7,684 nt of DNA from Comamonadaceae bacterium (GTDB taxonomy: Bacteria; Pseudomonadota; Gammaproteobacteria; Burkholderiales; Burkholderiaceae_C), in the NCBI GenBank assembly GCA_947457975.1, contig CANGYC010000108.1, positions 1 through 7,684 of the forward strand, written 5' to 3'. Of the stretch, positions 1 through 6,417 are shown in pieces. A model generated the notes under the pieces. That model saw only the letters and a program-made list of their open reading frames with translations, was not told the origin of the DNA and ran no database searches. Position 1 is the stretch's first letter. Every line of letters begins with the position of its first letter. A program made the position numbers and the translations under genes.

Positions 1-505
1 GGGTTTTCTGCGCCAGCCGGTCGTTGCGCAGGCCCAGGTTCAGGTGCAGCAACAGCGCATCGTCGCGCCTTGAAAAACTCAGGGGGACATTGAGGTAGTT
101 GCTGGGGGTGGTGTGGTTGCCGGGCTCCAGGCCGCGATCAAGGGCGCGGCCCAGGGTCAGGGCCAGCCCCCAGTCGTTGGCCTTGAGCGGGCGCAGCACC
201 AGCTTGCCCTGGGCCAGGCTGTCTGACAGCCGCGTCTGACCATGCTGGCGTTCCTGGGCGCCGCCCCAGCTGAGTTCCAGGTTCTCTACGGGCGAGCAGC
301 CCGGTATGGCCCAGAACGTGTTCGGGTCCTGGCGGTTGACGCGCACCCAGCTCTCTACCTGGCAGGCCTTGGTGTCGACGATGCGCGCATCGTCCGTGGT
401 CATGGGCCGTGCCGCCCAGGCCGATGCGCTGGCCAGGGCGAGAAGGCACAAGAAGAGGAATTGGCGGCTCAAGCTCATGCGAAGGCCATGCAAGAAACCG
501 CTCAT
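1..505 (-). CDS. Exported probable outer-membrane protein (N-terminal part)
   Basis: The gene runs off the left edge; 168 residues are visible. The protein starts with a typical Sec signal peptide: an arginine-containing n-region, then the hydrophobic stretch FLFLCLLALASASAWA, with likely cleavage before ARPMTTDDARIVD near residue 32. The mature part has two cysteines (C48 and C70) that could pair in the periplasm. Further on are alternating polar and hydrophobic stretches (residues 136-160, YLNVPLSFS and LLLHLNLGL) that suggest beta strands. The RPMTTDDARIVD start followed by CQVESW recalls betaproteobacterial outer-membrane proteins related to the phenol-degradation MetA type; that link is from memory and the function is unknown. 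The start at 505 was chosen because GGATGAG lies seven bases upstream. ATGs at 517 and 478 are in frame and cannot be excluded. It lies 59 bases downstream of pyrF on the same strand, and no clear terminator separates them. Confidence 0.7.
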   Translation of the reverse strand, partial: MSGFLHGLRMSLSRQFLFLCLLALASASAWAARPMTTDDARIVDTKACQVESWVRVNRQDPNTFWAIPGCSPVENLELSWGGAQERQHGQTRLSDSLAQGKLVLRPLKANDWGLALTLGRALDRGLEPGNHTTPSNYLNVPLSFSRRDDALLLHLNLGLRNDRLAQKT

Positions 506-564
506 GCTAGAGCTCATCCATGACGGCGCTGTGACGCGAACCTGGCGGCCGGCGCCCGGACCGC

Positions 565-1389
565 TCAGCCCTTGGCGGCTTCCAGGGTGTCGCGTGTTTG
601 CTGCGCCACCTGGCGCGCGGCCTGGGTAAAGTCTTCGCCACTGGACGCATAGAGGATGGCCCGTGAGGAGTTCACGATGATGGTTCCGTCTGCGCGCCAG
701 CCGGCCTTGACCGTGGCCACGGCATCGCCACCCTGGGCGCCCACGCCCGGGATCAGCAGTGGCACCTGCGGCGCCACCTGCCGCACACGCTCGATCTCAT
801 TCGGATAGGTCGCCCCGACCACCAGACCGAGCTGGCCGTTGAGATTCCAGGGGCCTTGCGCCAGGCGGGCCACGTGCTCATACAGCAGGGGCTGGCCATC
901 GACGCTGGCCAGGCGTTGGTTCTGCAGGTCGTCGCCGCCGGGGTTGGAGGTTCGGCACAGCAGGAAGGCGCCCTTGCCCTCGTACTTCAGGTAGGGCTCC
1001 ACCGAGTCCCAGCCCATGAAGGGCGAAAGCGTCACTGCATCGGCGCCGTAGCGCTCGAAGGCCTCGCGCGCGTACTGCTCGGCGGTGGAGCCAATGTCAC
1101 CGCGCTTGGCGTCCAGAATGATGGGCACCTGCGGGGCCACGCGCCGCATGTGTTCCATCAAGCGTTCGAGCTGGCCTTCGGCGCGGTGCGCCGCGAAGTA
1201 GGCGATCTGCGGCTTGAAGCTCGACACCAGGTCGGCCGTGGCGTCCACGATGGCGGCGCAGAAGTCGTAAATCTTGTTGGCCTCGCCCTGCAGGCGACCC
1301 GGAAAGCGCTTGGGCTCCGGATCCAGGCCCACGCAGAGCATGGATCGATTCTGGCGTTCGGCGGCGGCCAGCATGGCGAGAAAAGTCAT
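565..1389 (-). CDS. pyrF: Orotidine 5'-phosphate decarboxylase, type 2
   Basis: The cytoplasmic enzyme converts OMP to UMP and CO2, the last step of de novo pyrimidine synthesis. The 274-residue protein carries the whole family pattern: GLDP at 21-24 near the N-terminus, FKP at 58-60, and the catalytic [11 protein letters not shown] at 93-103 with lysine 95 flanked by the two aspartates of the active site. The phosphate-binding end of the barrel shows PGVGAQGGD at 214-222 and SSRAI at 241-245. Length and the [11 protein letters not shown] form match the longer type 2 PyrF seen in Burkholderiales, mycobacteria and myxobacteria rather than the E. coli type. It follows the uracil-DNA-glycosylase-like gene by 36 bases. 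A TACAAT box ends six bases before its ATG, so it may be transcribed separately as a leaderless message. No ribosome binding site at proper spacing is seen. Confidence 0.97.
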   Translation of the reverse strand: MTFLAMLAAAERQNRSMLCVGLDPEPKRFPGRLQGEANKIYDFCAAIVDATADLVSSFKPQIAYFAAHRAEGQLERLMEHMRRVAPQVPIILDAKRGDIGSTAEQYAREAFERYGADAVTLSPFMGWDSVEPYLKYEGKGAFLLCRTSNPGGDDLQNQRLASVDGQPLLYEHVARLAQGPWNLNGQLGLVVGATYPNEIERVRQVAPQVPLLIPGVGAQGGDAVATVKAGWRADGTIIVNSSRAILYASSGEDFTQAARQVAQQTRDTLEAAKG

Positions 1390-1395
1390 CCTGAG

Positions 1396-1401
1396 ATTGT
1401 A
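1396..1401 (-). promoter_or_regulatory. Probable -10 box for leaderless pyrF transcript
   Basis: On the minus strand TACAAT (one mismatch from TATAAT) is followed by CTCAGG and then the pyrF ATG. A start point seven bases after the box would be the A of the start codon. The spacing is identical to that seen at dacB. No good -35 match is present: the hexamer at 17-bp spacing reads CAGGGC. The spacer holds a small perfect hairpin (GCCGC, loop TGA, GCGGC, at 1406-1418). It could be a remnant terminator for the upstream operon, but no T-run follows it. Confidence 0.45.
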
Positions 1402-1425
1402 GGGAGCCGCTCAGCGGCGCCCTGT

Positions 1426-2154
1426 TTATTCGGCCGCCAGTCGTTCGGCGTGCTGGGCGCGGGCCACCTGCAGGGCCAGGCACAGGTCGTCCCAGGCCTT
1501 GGCCTTGTCGGTGGGGGTGCGCAGCAGGCTGCCCAGGTCGTAGCTCACCACGGCGGGCAGGCCCCAGAGATCGTGCACCTGGCCACGCAGCCGGCCCAGG
1601 GGCTCATCGCTTTCCAGCAGGGCCTGAGCGCCCAACCGGCTCATGAGAAAGACCACGTCGGGCTCGGTGTGCGCCAGCACCTCGTCCAAGCCCAGCACGT
1701 CCGCTGGGCCGGCGCTGCGCTGCAGGGTGGCCAGCCACACCTGTGCACCTTCGGCCAGCCGGGCAGCGCGCAGCATGTTTTTGAGCAGTTCGCCGGCGCC
1801 TTCGGCCAGCTCCTCTGGCCGACCCTCGGCCAACAGCAGCCAGCGCGGCCCGCGCTCGGCCGCGGCATCGCCTTCGCCGGCGAACAGCTGGGCGGCATCC
1901 ACGCGCCAGCTCGCACCGGCGGGGGGCTCTGCCGGTGTGCTTGCTGGTGCCGGTGTCGGTGCTGGCGATGGCCTGGCCACAGGGGCGCGTGTCGCCGCTG
2001 CTGGCTGCGTTGTCGGTGCGGGGGCCGATGTGGGTGCCGATGCGGGGGTGGCTGCGGAGATAGGGTCTGCCGGGGCCGGGGACAGGGGTGACCAGACCTG
2101 CACGCCCATCTCCCGCAGCATGGCGCGCTGGCGCTTGTCGAGCTCCAGGCTCAT
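1426..2154 (-). CDS. Degenerate uracil-DNA-glycosylase-like protein
   Basis: This 242-residue protein has three parts: a short conserved head (MSLELDKRQRAMLREMG and VQVW, residues 1-21), a Pro/Ala/Thr/Ser linker (about 23-80), and a C-terminal domain from about 103. The C-terminal domain follows the layout of family 4 uracil-DNA glycosylases. LLLAEGRP (106-113) stands where GEAPG normally is, LLKNMLRAARL (123-133) follows, and PDVVFLMSRLGAQALL (165-180) matches the region usually reading RPKVIVALGRTAAQALL. LRG is at 189-191. DLGSLLRTP (206-214), then KAKAWDDL, stands where HPAYLLR is expected. The catalytic histidine is absent and only one cysteine (C225) exists, so the 4Fe-4S cluster of family 4 cannot form. 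Uracil excision is therefore unlikely; DNA binding or a partner role is inference. Databases often label such proteins uracil-DNA glycosylase. The start is set by GAGGAG eight bases upstream and by an ATGA overlap with rimI. Confidence 0.75.
   Translation of the reverse strand: MSLELDKRQRAMLREMGVQVWSPLSPAPADPISAATPASAPTSAPAPTTQPAAATRAPVARPSPAPTPAPASTPAEPPAGASWRVDAAQLFAGEGDAAAERGPRWLLLAEGRPEELAEGAGELLKNMLRAARLAEGAQVWLATLQRSAGPADVLGLDEVLAHTEPDVVFLMSRLGAQALLESDEPLGRLRGQVHDLWGLPAVVSYDLGSLLRTPTDKAKAWDDLCLALQVARAQHAERLAAE
1915..2088 (-). repeat. Low-complexity Pro/Ala linker coding repeat
   Basis: This stretch of the glycosylase-like gene is built of degenerate short GC-rich units (for example gctggtgccggtgtcggtgctgg-like runs on the plus strand). 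It encodes residues 23-80, made mostly of Pro, Ala, Thr and Ser in patterns such as APAPTT, SPAPTPAPAS. Such linkers are disordered and usually vary in length between strains by slippage. Confidence 0.7.
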
Positions 2155-2666
2155 GACAGCGGCTCCTCGGCCGTGGCCAGGGACAGGCTCATGACGACAG
2201 CGTCTTCGCGCTTGAAGGGGGCCAGAGGGTAGTAGTTGCGGCGCACGCCGACTTCCTTGAATCCGTAGCGTTCGTAGATGCGGCGGGCGCGGACATTGCT
2301 GATGCGCACTTCCAGCCACAGCCATTGTGCGCCCTGCCGCACCGACCAGGCCGCCAGCGCATCGAGCATGTGCTGGGCATGGCCCTGGCCCTGGTGGGCA
2401 GGGGCCACCGTGATGTTGAGCAGGTGCGTCTCGTCCAGGCCCTTCATGAGGACGAAGTAGCCCAGGAGCTCGTCCCCCTGCAGCAGCACGCTCGCGCGGT
2501 AGCCGGCGCGCAGGGAGTCCGAGAAATTACCGTGCGACCAGGGGTGGGTGTAGGCTGTTTTTTCAAGCGCGGCCACCTCGTCCAGCCAGGCCTCGGTCAT
2601 GGGCGCCAGCTGGGCAGGCGCGTGGCCAGGCTCCTCCTCAGGGCTGGGGCGGGGCACGGCGCTCAT
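2151..2666 (-). CDS. rimI: Ribosomal protein S18 alanine N-acetyltransferase
   Basis: This GNAT-fold enzyme transfers an acetyl group from acetyl-CoA to the N-terminal alanine of ribosomal protein S18. In the 171-residue protein, the GNAT core begins near residue 18 after a charged, Pro-rich tail. The acetyl-CoA loop is HQGQGHA at 91-97, preceded by the strand LLNITVAP (82-89). The RimI signature then follows: LEVRISN at 118-124, RRIYERYGF at 128-136 and RRNYYP at 142-147. Glu119 and Tyr131 match in context and in 12-residue spacing the catalytic Glu103 and Tyr115 known for the Salmonella/E. coli enzyme. It starts three bases after the original-frame tsaB stop and overlaps the next gene by ATGA, so the three are probably one operon. 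The tsaB-rimI pairing is common in proteobacteria. An upstream AAGG in TTAAGGC lies very close to the ATG. Confidence 0.95.
   Translation of the reverse strand: MSAVPRPSPEEEPGHAPAQLAPMTEAWLDEVAALEKTAYTHPWSHGNFSDSLRAGYRASVLLQGDELLGYFVLMKGLDETHLLNITVAPAHQGQGHAQHMLDALAAWSVRQGAQWLWLEVRISNVRARRIYERYGFKEVGVRRNYYPLAPFKREDAVVMSLSLATAEEPLS
2163..2168 (-). promoter_or_regulatory. Ribosome binding site of glycosylase-like gene
   Basis: GAGGAG on the minus strand lies eight bases before the ATG at 2154, inside the end of rimI. It decides the start: the same frame is open up to 2325, but that extension only reads rimI out of frame. Confidence 0.7.
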
Positions 2667-2669
2667 GCC

Positions 2670-3466
2670 TTAATCTGCCTTGGTGGCAGCGGCCTTGGCT
2701 GCCAGCCGCTCTTGCGTGGTCTGCGCCACCTTGTCGCGCACATACAGGGGTAGGGCCTGCTCGGCGGGCACGGCCAGGCCCTGGGCCATGAGCGCAGGTG
2801 CCAGGCGCAGCAGGGCCGCCGCCGTGGGCAGGGCGGGCACCACCAACCCGCCAGCAGGCATGGTGGGCAGGCGAGCGGCGTAGACCTCAAAGACATTGCC
2901 TGCGAGCAGCCGGTGGGCAGCGCGGGCAGGCGATCGGCGTAGGCCTCGAAGGCATTGCCCGCGACCAGCCGGCCCGGCCCTTGCGCGAAATGGACTTGCT
3001 CAGGCGCCAGCAGCCGGCACGGGCCCAGGGCTTGCCAGCCTTGCGTGCTGCGCCTGAAGTCCTGGGCGTACACCTCGTCCATGCGGGCGTCGAGCAGGGC
3101 GCTGAATGCTTCGGGCAGAGGCTCGGCGCTGGCCGCGTAGCGGTGCGCCGCCTCCTCCACCACCGCCAGCAAGGTGTCGACGGGCAGCACGCGCAGGCCG
3201 GCCCCGGCGGCCAGGCCCTGGGCCACGGCGCAGGCGGTGCGCAGGCCGGTGAACGAGCCGGGGCCGCGCCTGAAGACGATGGCGTCGAGTTCGTGCAGCG
3301 CCAGGCCCGCCTGGGCCAGCAGGTCCAGAGCCACCGGGATCAGCGTGGCCGAAGACTGCGCCGCGCCCGGCCCCTCGTGAAGCCATTGGCGATCACCCAC
3401 GGCCACGCCCACCGACAGGCGGTCGGTGCTGGTGTCAAAGGCGAGGAAGCGGCCGGGGGAGGTCAA
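2670..3466 (-). pseudogene. tsaB: tsaB, frameshifted by a 59-bp tandem duplication
   Basis: TsaB is the scaffold partner of TsaD in the TsaBDE complex that makes N6-threonylcarbamoyladenosine (t6A) at position 37 of ANN-decoding tRNAs. The N-terminal part is intact: FLAFDTST at 7-14, FRRGPGSFTGLRTA at 65-78 (family GPGSFTGLR), DARMDEVYAQ at 126-135 and LVAGNAFEAY at 167-176. After about residue 184 the frame changes. The proper C-terminus (TAAALLRLAPALMAQGLAVP, then LPLYVRDKVAQTT, ending KAD) lies in another frame and stops at 2670. Without one 59-bp copy the gene would encode 245 residues, the usual TsaB length. As given, the N-terminal frame stays open to a TGA at 2663-2665 that overlaps the rimI ATG, giving a 267-residue hybrid. 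The only workable start is TTG at 3466, with no clear Shine-Dalgarno. Because tsaB is normally essential, I suspect a chimera or sequence error as much as a true pseudogene. Confidence 0.85.
2865..2972 (-). repeat. Tandem near-duplication inside tsaB, 59-bp period
   Basis: Positions 2865-2913 and 2924-2972 align without gaps: 43 of 49 bases agree, both copies beginning GGGCAGGCGA and ending CAGCCGG on the plus strand. The period is 59 bp, not a multiple of three. The first copy met by the ribosome (2972-2924) encodes RLVAGNAFEAYADRLP. The second, in its own frame, encodes RLLAGNVFEVYAARLP. Two of the six differences are silent and four change residues. Similarity stops abruptly past CCGG at the outer end, so the join lies at the short shared CCGGCTG. 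Confidence 0.9.
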
Positions 3467-3514
3467 GGCGGGGATGTGAAAAAGGAGCTGGCGTGGCGTG
3501 AGCCCGGCAGAGGC

Positions 3515-3567
3515 CTGGATTATCCGGGCAAGCCTGGCCGGCCCGCCTTGGCCTTGGGATAATCCAG
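3515..3567. promoter_or_regulatory. Divergent promoter region with 11-bp inverted repeat
   Basis: CTGGATTATCC at 3515-3525 and GGATAATCCAG at 3557-3567 are perfect inverted copies separated by 31 bases. Each arm contains GATAAT, a good -10 box: 3558-3563 on the plus strand for dacB and 3524-3519 on the minus strand for tsaB. The plus box ends six bases before the dacB ATG at 3570, so dacB would be leaderless. The minus box predicts a start near 3512, leaving a leader of about 46 bases before the tsaB TTG. No convincing -35 boxes are seen. The symmetry could also be an operator, which is inference. Confidence 0.55.
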
Positions 3568-3569
3568 TC

Positions 3570-5108
3570 ATGCATGAGTCAGGGCGCAAAGCGCGTGGGT
3601 GTTCATTCAGGGCCGCGGTGGCCAGGGCCTGGGTGTGTGCCCTGCCGCTGATGGCCGCAGCGGCCTGGGGGCAAGCCCCGGCGCTGCCACGTCCGGTGGC
3701 CCAGGCACTGGCCCGCGCCCAGGTGCCGGCCAGTGCCGTATCGATGCGGGTGGTGGAGCTGGGAAGCGGGCGGGTGCGGCTTAGCCACCGTGCGCAGGAG
3801 CCCATGAACCCGGCCTCTGTCACCAAGCTGATCACCACTTCGGCCGCGCTCGAACTGCTGGGCCCGCAGCACACCTGGACCACCACCGTGCTGGCCGAAG
3901 GCGCACTCGATGGCGAGGTGCTGCACGGCGCTCTGGTGCTGCGCGGCGGGGGCGATCCCAAGCTGGTGGTCGAGCGCCTGCAGGCCCTGATGGCGCAGGT
4001 GCAGGCCAGCGGCGTCAAAGCCGTGCGCGGCGATATCGTGCTTGACCGCAGCCTGTTCCGCCCCGCGGCGGTACATCCGGGGGACTTCGATGGCGAGCCG
4101 CTCAAGCCCTACAACGTGCAGGCCGATGCGCTGCTCATCAATTTTCAAAGCGTGGTGATGACCTTCACGCCCGAGCCCGGCCAACAGCGCGTGCGGGTGA
4201 AGGTGGAGCCGCCTTTGGCGGGTGTGCAGATGGATGCCAGCGTGCCCCTGGCAGCGGATGCCTCTTGCCAGGACTGGCGCGGCGGCCTCAAGGCCACGCT
4301 GGAGCAGCCGCTGCGCCTGCAGTTTGCAGGTGCCTACCCTCTTTCCTGCGGCGAGCGGGTCTGGCCCTATGCCTATCCCGAGCCTGGCCGCTTTGCTGAG
4401 CGGGCCGTTGAAGCGGCGTGGCGCGGCCAGGGCGGGGGGCTCTCGGGCCGGGTGCGCTGGGCCACGCCCGAGGAGTCGGCATCGCTCAAGGCTCAGGGCT
4501 CGCTGGGGGGTGGCAAGCCGCGCCTGAAGCTCGATGCGCCTTCGGTGCCTCTGGCCGAGGTGGTGCACGACATCAACAAGTTTTCCAACAACGTGATGGC
4601 CCAGCAGGTGTTCTACACCCTGGGCCTGCGCAGCCGCTCGGCCGAGGCGCCTGCGGGTACGCTGGAGGCTGGCCGCGCCGTGGTGCTGGACTGGTGGCGC
4701 CAGGCCCTGCCCACCAGCCCCCTGCCGGTGCTGGGCAATGGCTCGGGCCTGAACCGCGAGGAGCGTCTCACGGCCCAGGCCCTGGGCGAGCTCTTGCAGC
4801 GCATGGCGCTCAGCCCGCGTGCGCCCGAGCTCTTGGCCTCGCTGCCGGTGGCCGGCGTGGACGCCACCATGCGCCAGCGTGCCAGCACCGTGGCGGGCCG
4901 CGCCTGGCTCAAGACCGGCTCGCTGCGCGATGTGAGTGCCATTGCCGGTTACGCCCAGGGCACGGGCGGCCAGCGCTACGCGGTGGTCGGCCTCATCAAC
5001 CATTCCAATGCCGGGCCTGCCCGCGCCGCGCTCGACGCCCTGGTTCAATGGGTGGTGGAAACCGACGGCCCCCATGGCCAGCGTACGCTGGTGGTGAAGG
5101 AACCATGA
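3570..5108 (+). CDS. dacB: D-alanyl-D-alanine carboxypeptidase/endopeptidase (PBP4 type)
   Basis: This is a periplasmic class C penicillin-binding protein of peptidase family S13. It removes the terminal D-alanine from peptidoglycan pentapeptides and cleaves D-Ala-DAP cross-links. The 512-residue protein opens with a basic n-region and a hydrophobic core ([16 protein letters not shown], residues 21-36), a cleavable signal peptide. The three active-site motifs are in order: SVTK at 83-86 (nucleophile Ser83, Lys86), SNN at 339-341 within [12 protein letters not shown], and KTG at 448-450 in [20 protein letters not shown] at 390-394 is also typical of the family. The long insertion between SVTK and SNN is the hallmark of PBP4; its two cysteines (C233, C260) may form a disulfide. 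The start at 3570 is preferred over an in-frame ATG at 3498 because it places the signal peptide correctly and sits just after a -10 box. The stop overlaps the next gene by ATGA. Confidence 0.96.
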   Translation: MHESGRKARGCSFRAAVARAWVCALPLMAAAAWGQAPALPRPVAQALARAQVPASAVSMRVVELGSGRVRLSHRAQEPMNPASVTKLITTSAALELLGPQHTWTTTVLAEGALDGEVLHGALVLRGGGDPKLVVERLQALMAQVQASGVKAVRGDIVLDRSLFRPAAVHPGDFDGEPLKPYNVQADALLINFQSVVMTFTPEPGQQRVRVKVEPPLAGVQMDASVPLAADASCQDWRGGLKATLEQPLRLQFAGAYPLSCGERVWPYAYPEPGRFAERAVEAAWRGQGGGLSGRVRWATPEESASLKAQGSLGGGKPRLKLDAPSVPLAEVVHDINKFSNNVMAQQVFYTLGLRSRSAEAPAGTLEAGRAVVLDWWRQALPTSPLPVLGNGSGLNREERLTAQALGELLQRMALSPRAPELLASLPVAGVDATMRQRASTVAGRAWLKTGSLRDVSAIAGYAQGTGGQRYAVVGLINHSNAGPARAALDALVQWVVETDGPHGQRTLVVKEP

Positions 5109-5389
5109 ACGGGCACGAGCTCATTGGCTACATCGCCGCCGCGCTCACCACGCTGAGCTTTGTGCCGCAGGCCTGGCTGACTTTTCGCACGCGCGATGTG
5201 CGCGGCATCTCGCTGGGCATGTACAGCGCCTTCACCCTGGGCGTGGCCTTGTGGCTGGCCTATGGCCTGGCCACGCGGGCCTGGCCGGTGGTGGTGGCCA
5301 ATGCCATCACGCTGCTGCTGGCCTTGTCCATTCTGATGATGCGGCTGTACTACGGCCGCACCGCACCTTCCAAGGACCCCCGCCCATGA
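5105..5389 (+). CDS. SemiSWEET family sugar transporter
   Basis: SemiSWEETs are small inner-membrane proteins that work as dimers and let sugars move down their gradient. This 94-residue protein is one three-helix MtN3/PQ-loop unit with membrane helices at about 5-25, 38-57 and 60-81. The PQ motif is at Pro21-Gln22 in [10 protein letters not shown]. It is followed by the typical RTRDVRGIS loop and [17 protein letters not shown]. Trp50 and Asn66 have the same 16-residue spacing as the Trp/Asn pair of the sugar pocket in structurally known bacterial SemiSWEETs. The C-terminal tail is basic and presumably cytoplasmic. It overlaps dacB and the next gene by ATGA at both ends, so it should be translated by coupling; AAGGA sits three bases before its ATG. 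The substrate cannot be read from the sequence. Confidence 0.92.
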   Translation: MNGHELIGYIAAALTTLSFVPQAWLTFRTRDVRGISLGMYSAFTLGVALWLAYGLATRAWPVVVANAITLLLALSILMMRLYYGRTAPSKDPRP

Positions 5390-6372
5390 CCCGCCTGTCC
5401 GTGCTGGACCTCTCGCCAATTGCCGAAGGCAGCGATGCCGCGCAGTCCTTCAAGAACACCCTGAGCCTGGCTCAACATGCCGAGCGCTGGGGCTTTGGAC
5501 GCTACTGGCTGGCCGAGCACCACGGTATGCCGGGCATCGCCAGCGCGGCCACGGCGGTGCTGCTCTCGCACGTGGGCGCAGGCACACAACGCATTCGCCT
5601 GGGGGCCGGCGGCATCATGCTGCCCAACCATTCGCCGCTCGTGATTGCCGAGCAGTTCGGCACGCTCGAGTCGCTCTACCCCGGCCGCATCGACCTGGGC
5701 TTGGGCCGCGCCCCCGGCTCGGACATGCAGACGGCGCGGGCGCTGCGGCGCCACCTGCAGTCGGACGCCGACGAGTTCCCGCAGGACGTGCTGGAGCTGC
5801 TGGACTATTTTTCCGATCAGCCGCGCCAGCCCGTGCGCGCGGTGCCGGGCCAGGGCCTGCACATTCCGGTGTGGATCTTGGGTTCGAGCCTCTTTGGCGC
5901 GCAGCTGGCGGCGCACCTGGGCCTGCCCTTTGCCTTTGCCTCGCACTTTGCGCCCGGCCATTTGATGGATGCGATCGCCATCTACCGCGAGCGCTTCCAG
6001 CCTTCGCCCCGCTTGGCCAGCCCCTATGTGATGCTGGGCTTCAATGTGTTTGCGGCCGACACGGAAAGCCAGGCGCACCTGGTGGCGAGCTCTGCGCAGC
6101 AGGCCTTTGTGAACCTGCGCAGCGGCCGGCCTGGGCGCCTGCCGCCGCCGCGCGAGGGCTTCATGCAGCAGATCGGCCCGCCCGAGCAAGCGGTGCTGCG
6201 GCAGCTGCTGTCGTGCGCGGCCATTGGTACGCCCTTGCAGGTGCGCGAGCAGATGCAGGCCTTCATCGAGAAGACCGGCGCCAACGAGCTCATGGTGGCT
6301 GGGCAGATCTTTGACCACCAGGCGCGCTTGCGTTCGTACGAGATTGCCGCAGAAGCCGCTCAGGCTGCCTGA
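5386..6372 (+). CDS. yhbW: Luciferase-like flavin-dependent oxidoreductase, YhbW type
   Basis: This is a probable FMN-dependent oxidoreductase or monooxygenase of the bacterial luciferase-like superfamily, with a TIM-barrel fold in the cytoplasm. The 328-residue length is typical. Visible family blocks are [11 protein letters not shown] (5-15), [18 protein letters not shown] (39-56), the [19 protein letters not shown] stretch (72-90), [17 protein letters not shown] (97-113), PVWILGSS (161-168), [11 protein letters not shown] (180-190), and [16 protein letters not shown] near the C-terminus. Block for block this matches E. coli YhbW as I remember it, so I use that symbol for the family. The physiological substrate of YhbW is not known and nothing here reveals it. 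An AAGGA lies nine bases before the ATG, which also overlaps the SemiSWEET stop. It is the last gene of the dacB operon and converges with the sua5 gene. Confidence 0.92.
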   Translation: MTRLSVLDLSPIAEGSDAAQSFKNTLSLAQHAERWGFGRYWLAEHHGMPGIASAATAVLLSHVGAGTQRIRLGAGGIMLPNHSPLVIAEQFGTLESLYPGRIDLGLGRAPGSDMQTARALRRHLQSDADEFPQDVLELLDYFSDQPRQPVRAVPGQGLHIPVWILGSSLFGAQLAAHLGLPFAFASHFAPGHLMDAIAIYRERFQPSPRLASPYVMLGFNVFAADTESQAHLVASSAQQAFVNLRSGRPGRLPPPREGFMQQIGPPEQAVLRQLLSCAAIGTPLQVREQMQAFIEKTGANELMVAGQIFDHQARLRSYEIAAEAAQAA

Positions 6373-6381
6373 TTGGTAGGA

Positions 6382-6397
6382 GCCCAGTCCTCTGGGC
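6382..6397. terminator. Possible weak bidirectional hairpin between convergent genes
   Basis: GCCCAG, loop TCCT, CTGGGC forms a perfect 6-bp stem in the 45-base gap between the two convergent stops. Another CTGGGC at 6406-6411 could pair instead with the first arm. No T-run follows on either strand, so this is not a textbook intrinsic terminator. Confidence 0.3.
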
Positions 6398-6417
6398 GAT
6401 GGGTGCTGGGCAAAAGC

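Noticed and set aside
506..564. Possible terminator between pyrF and the exported protein gene
   Set aside because: Only an imperfect GC-rich palindrome (around GGCGGCCGGCGCC) is present, with no T-run on the minus strand.
856..2091. Open frame of 411 codons on the plus strand opposite pyrF and the glycosylase-like gene
   Set aside because: It spans two well-supported minus-strand genes, has a skewed composition with a Cys/Arg/Gly-rich end over the linker repeat, and shows no recognisable domain. It is a shadow caused by high GC content.
2155..2325. Extension of the glycosylase-like gene to an ATG at 2325
   Set aside because: It reads rimI out of frame, while the ATG at 2154 has a good GAGGAG and an ATGA overlap.
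3498..3569. N-terminal extension of dacB to an ATG at 3498
   Set aside because: It would put 24 residues before the signal peptide and would lie upstream of the predicted transcription start.
3467..3571. N-terminal extension of tsaB to an ATG at 3571
   Set aside because: It would run through the inverted-repeat promoter region and overlap the dacB start. The extra residues do not resemble TsaB, whose family start (FLAFDTST) is placed properly by TTG at 3466.
3603..5075. Open frame of 490 codons on the minus strand opposite dacB
   Set aside because: It is antisense to a complete PBP4 with all catalytic motifs. Its translation is rich in His, Arg and Gly and lacks any family motif.
5350..6318. 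Open frame of 322 codons on the minus strand opposite the YhbW-like gene
   Set aside because: It is a shadow of a strongly conserved gene, with low-complexity translation and no motif.
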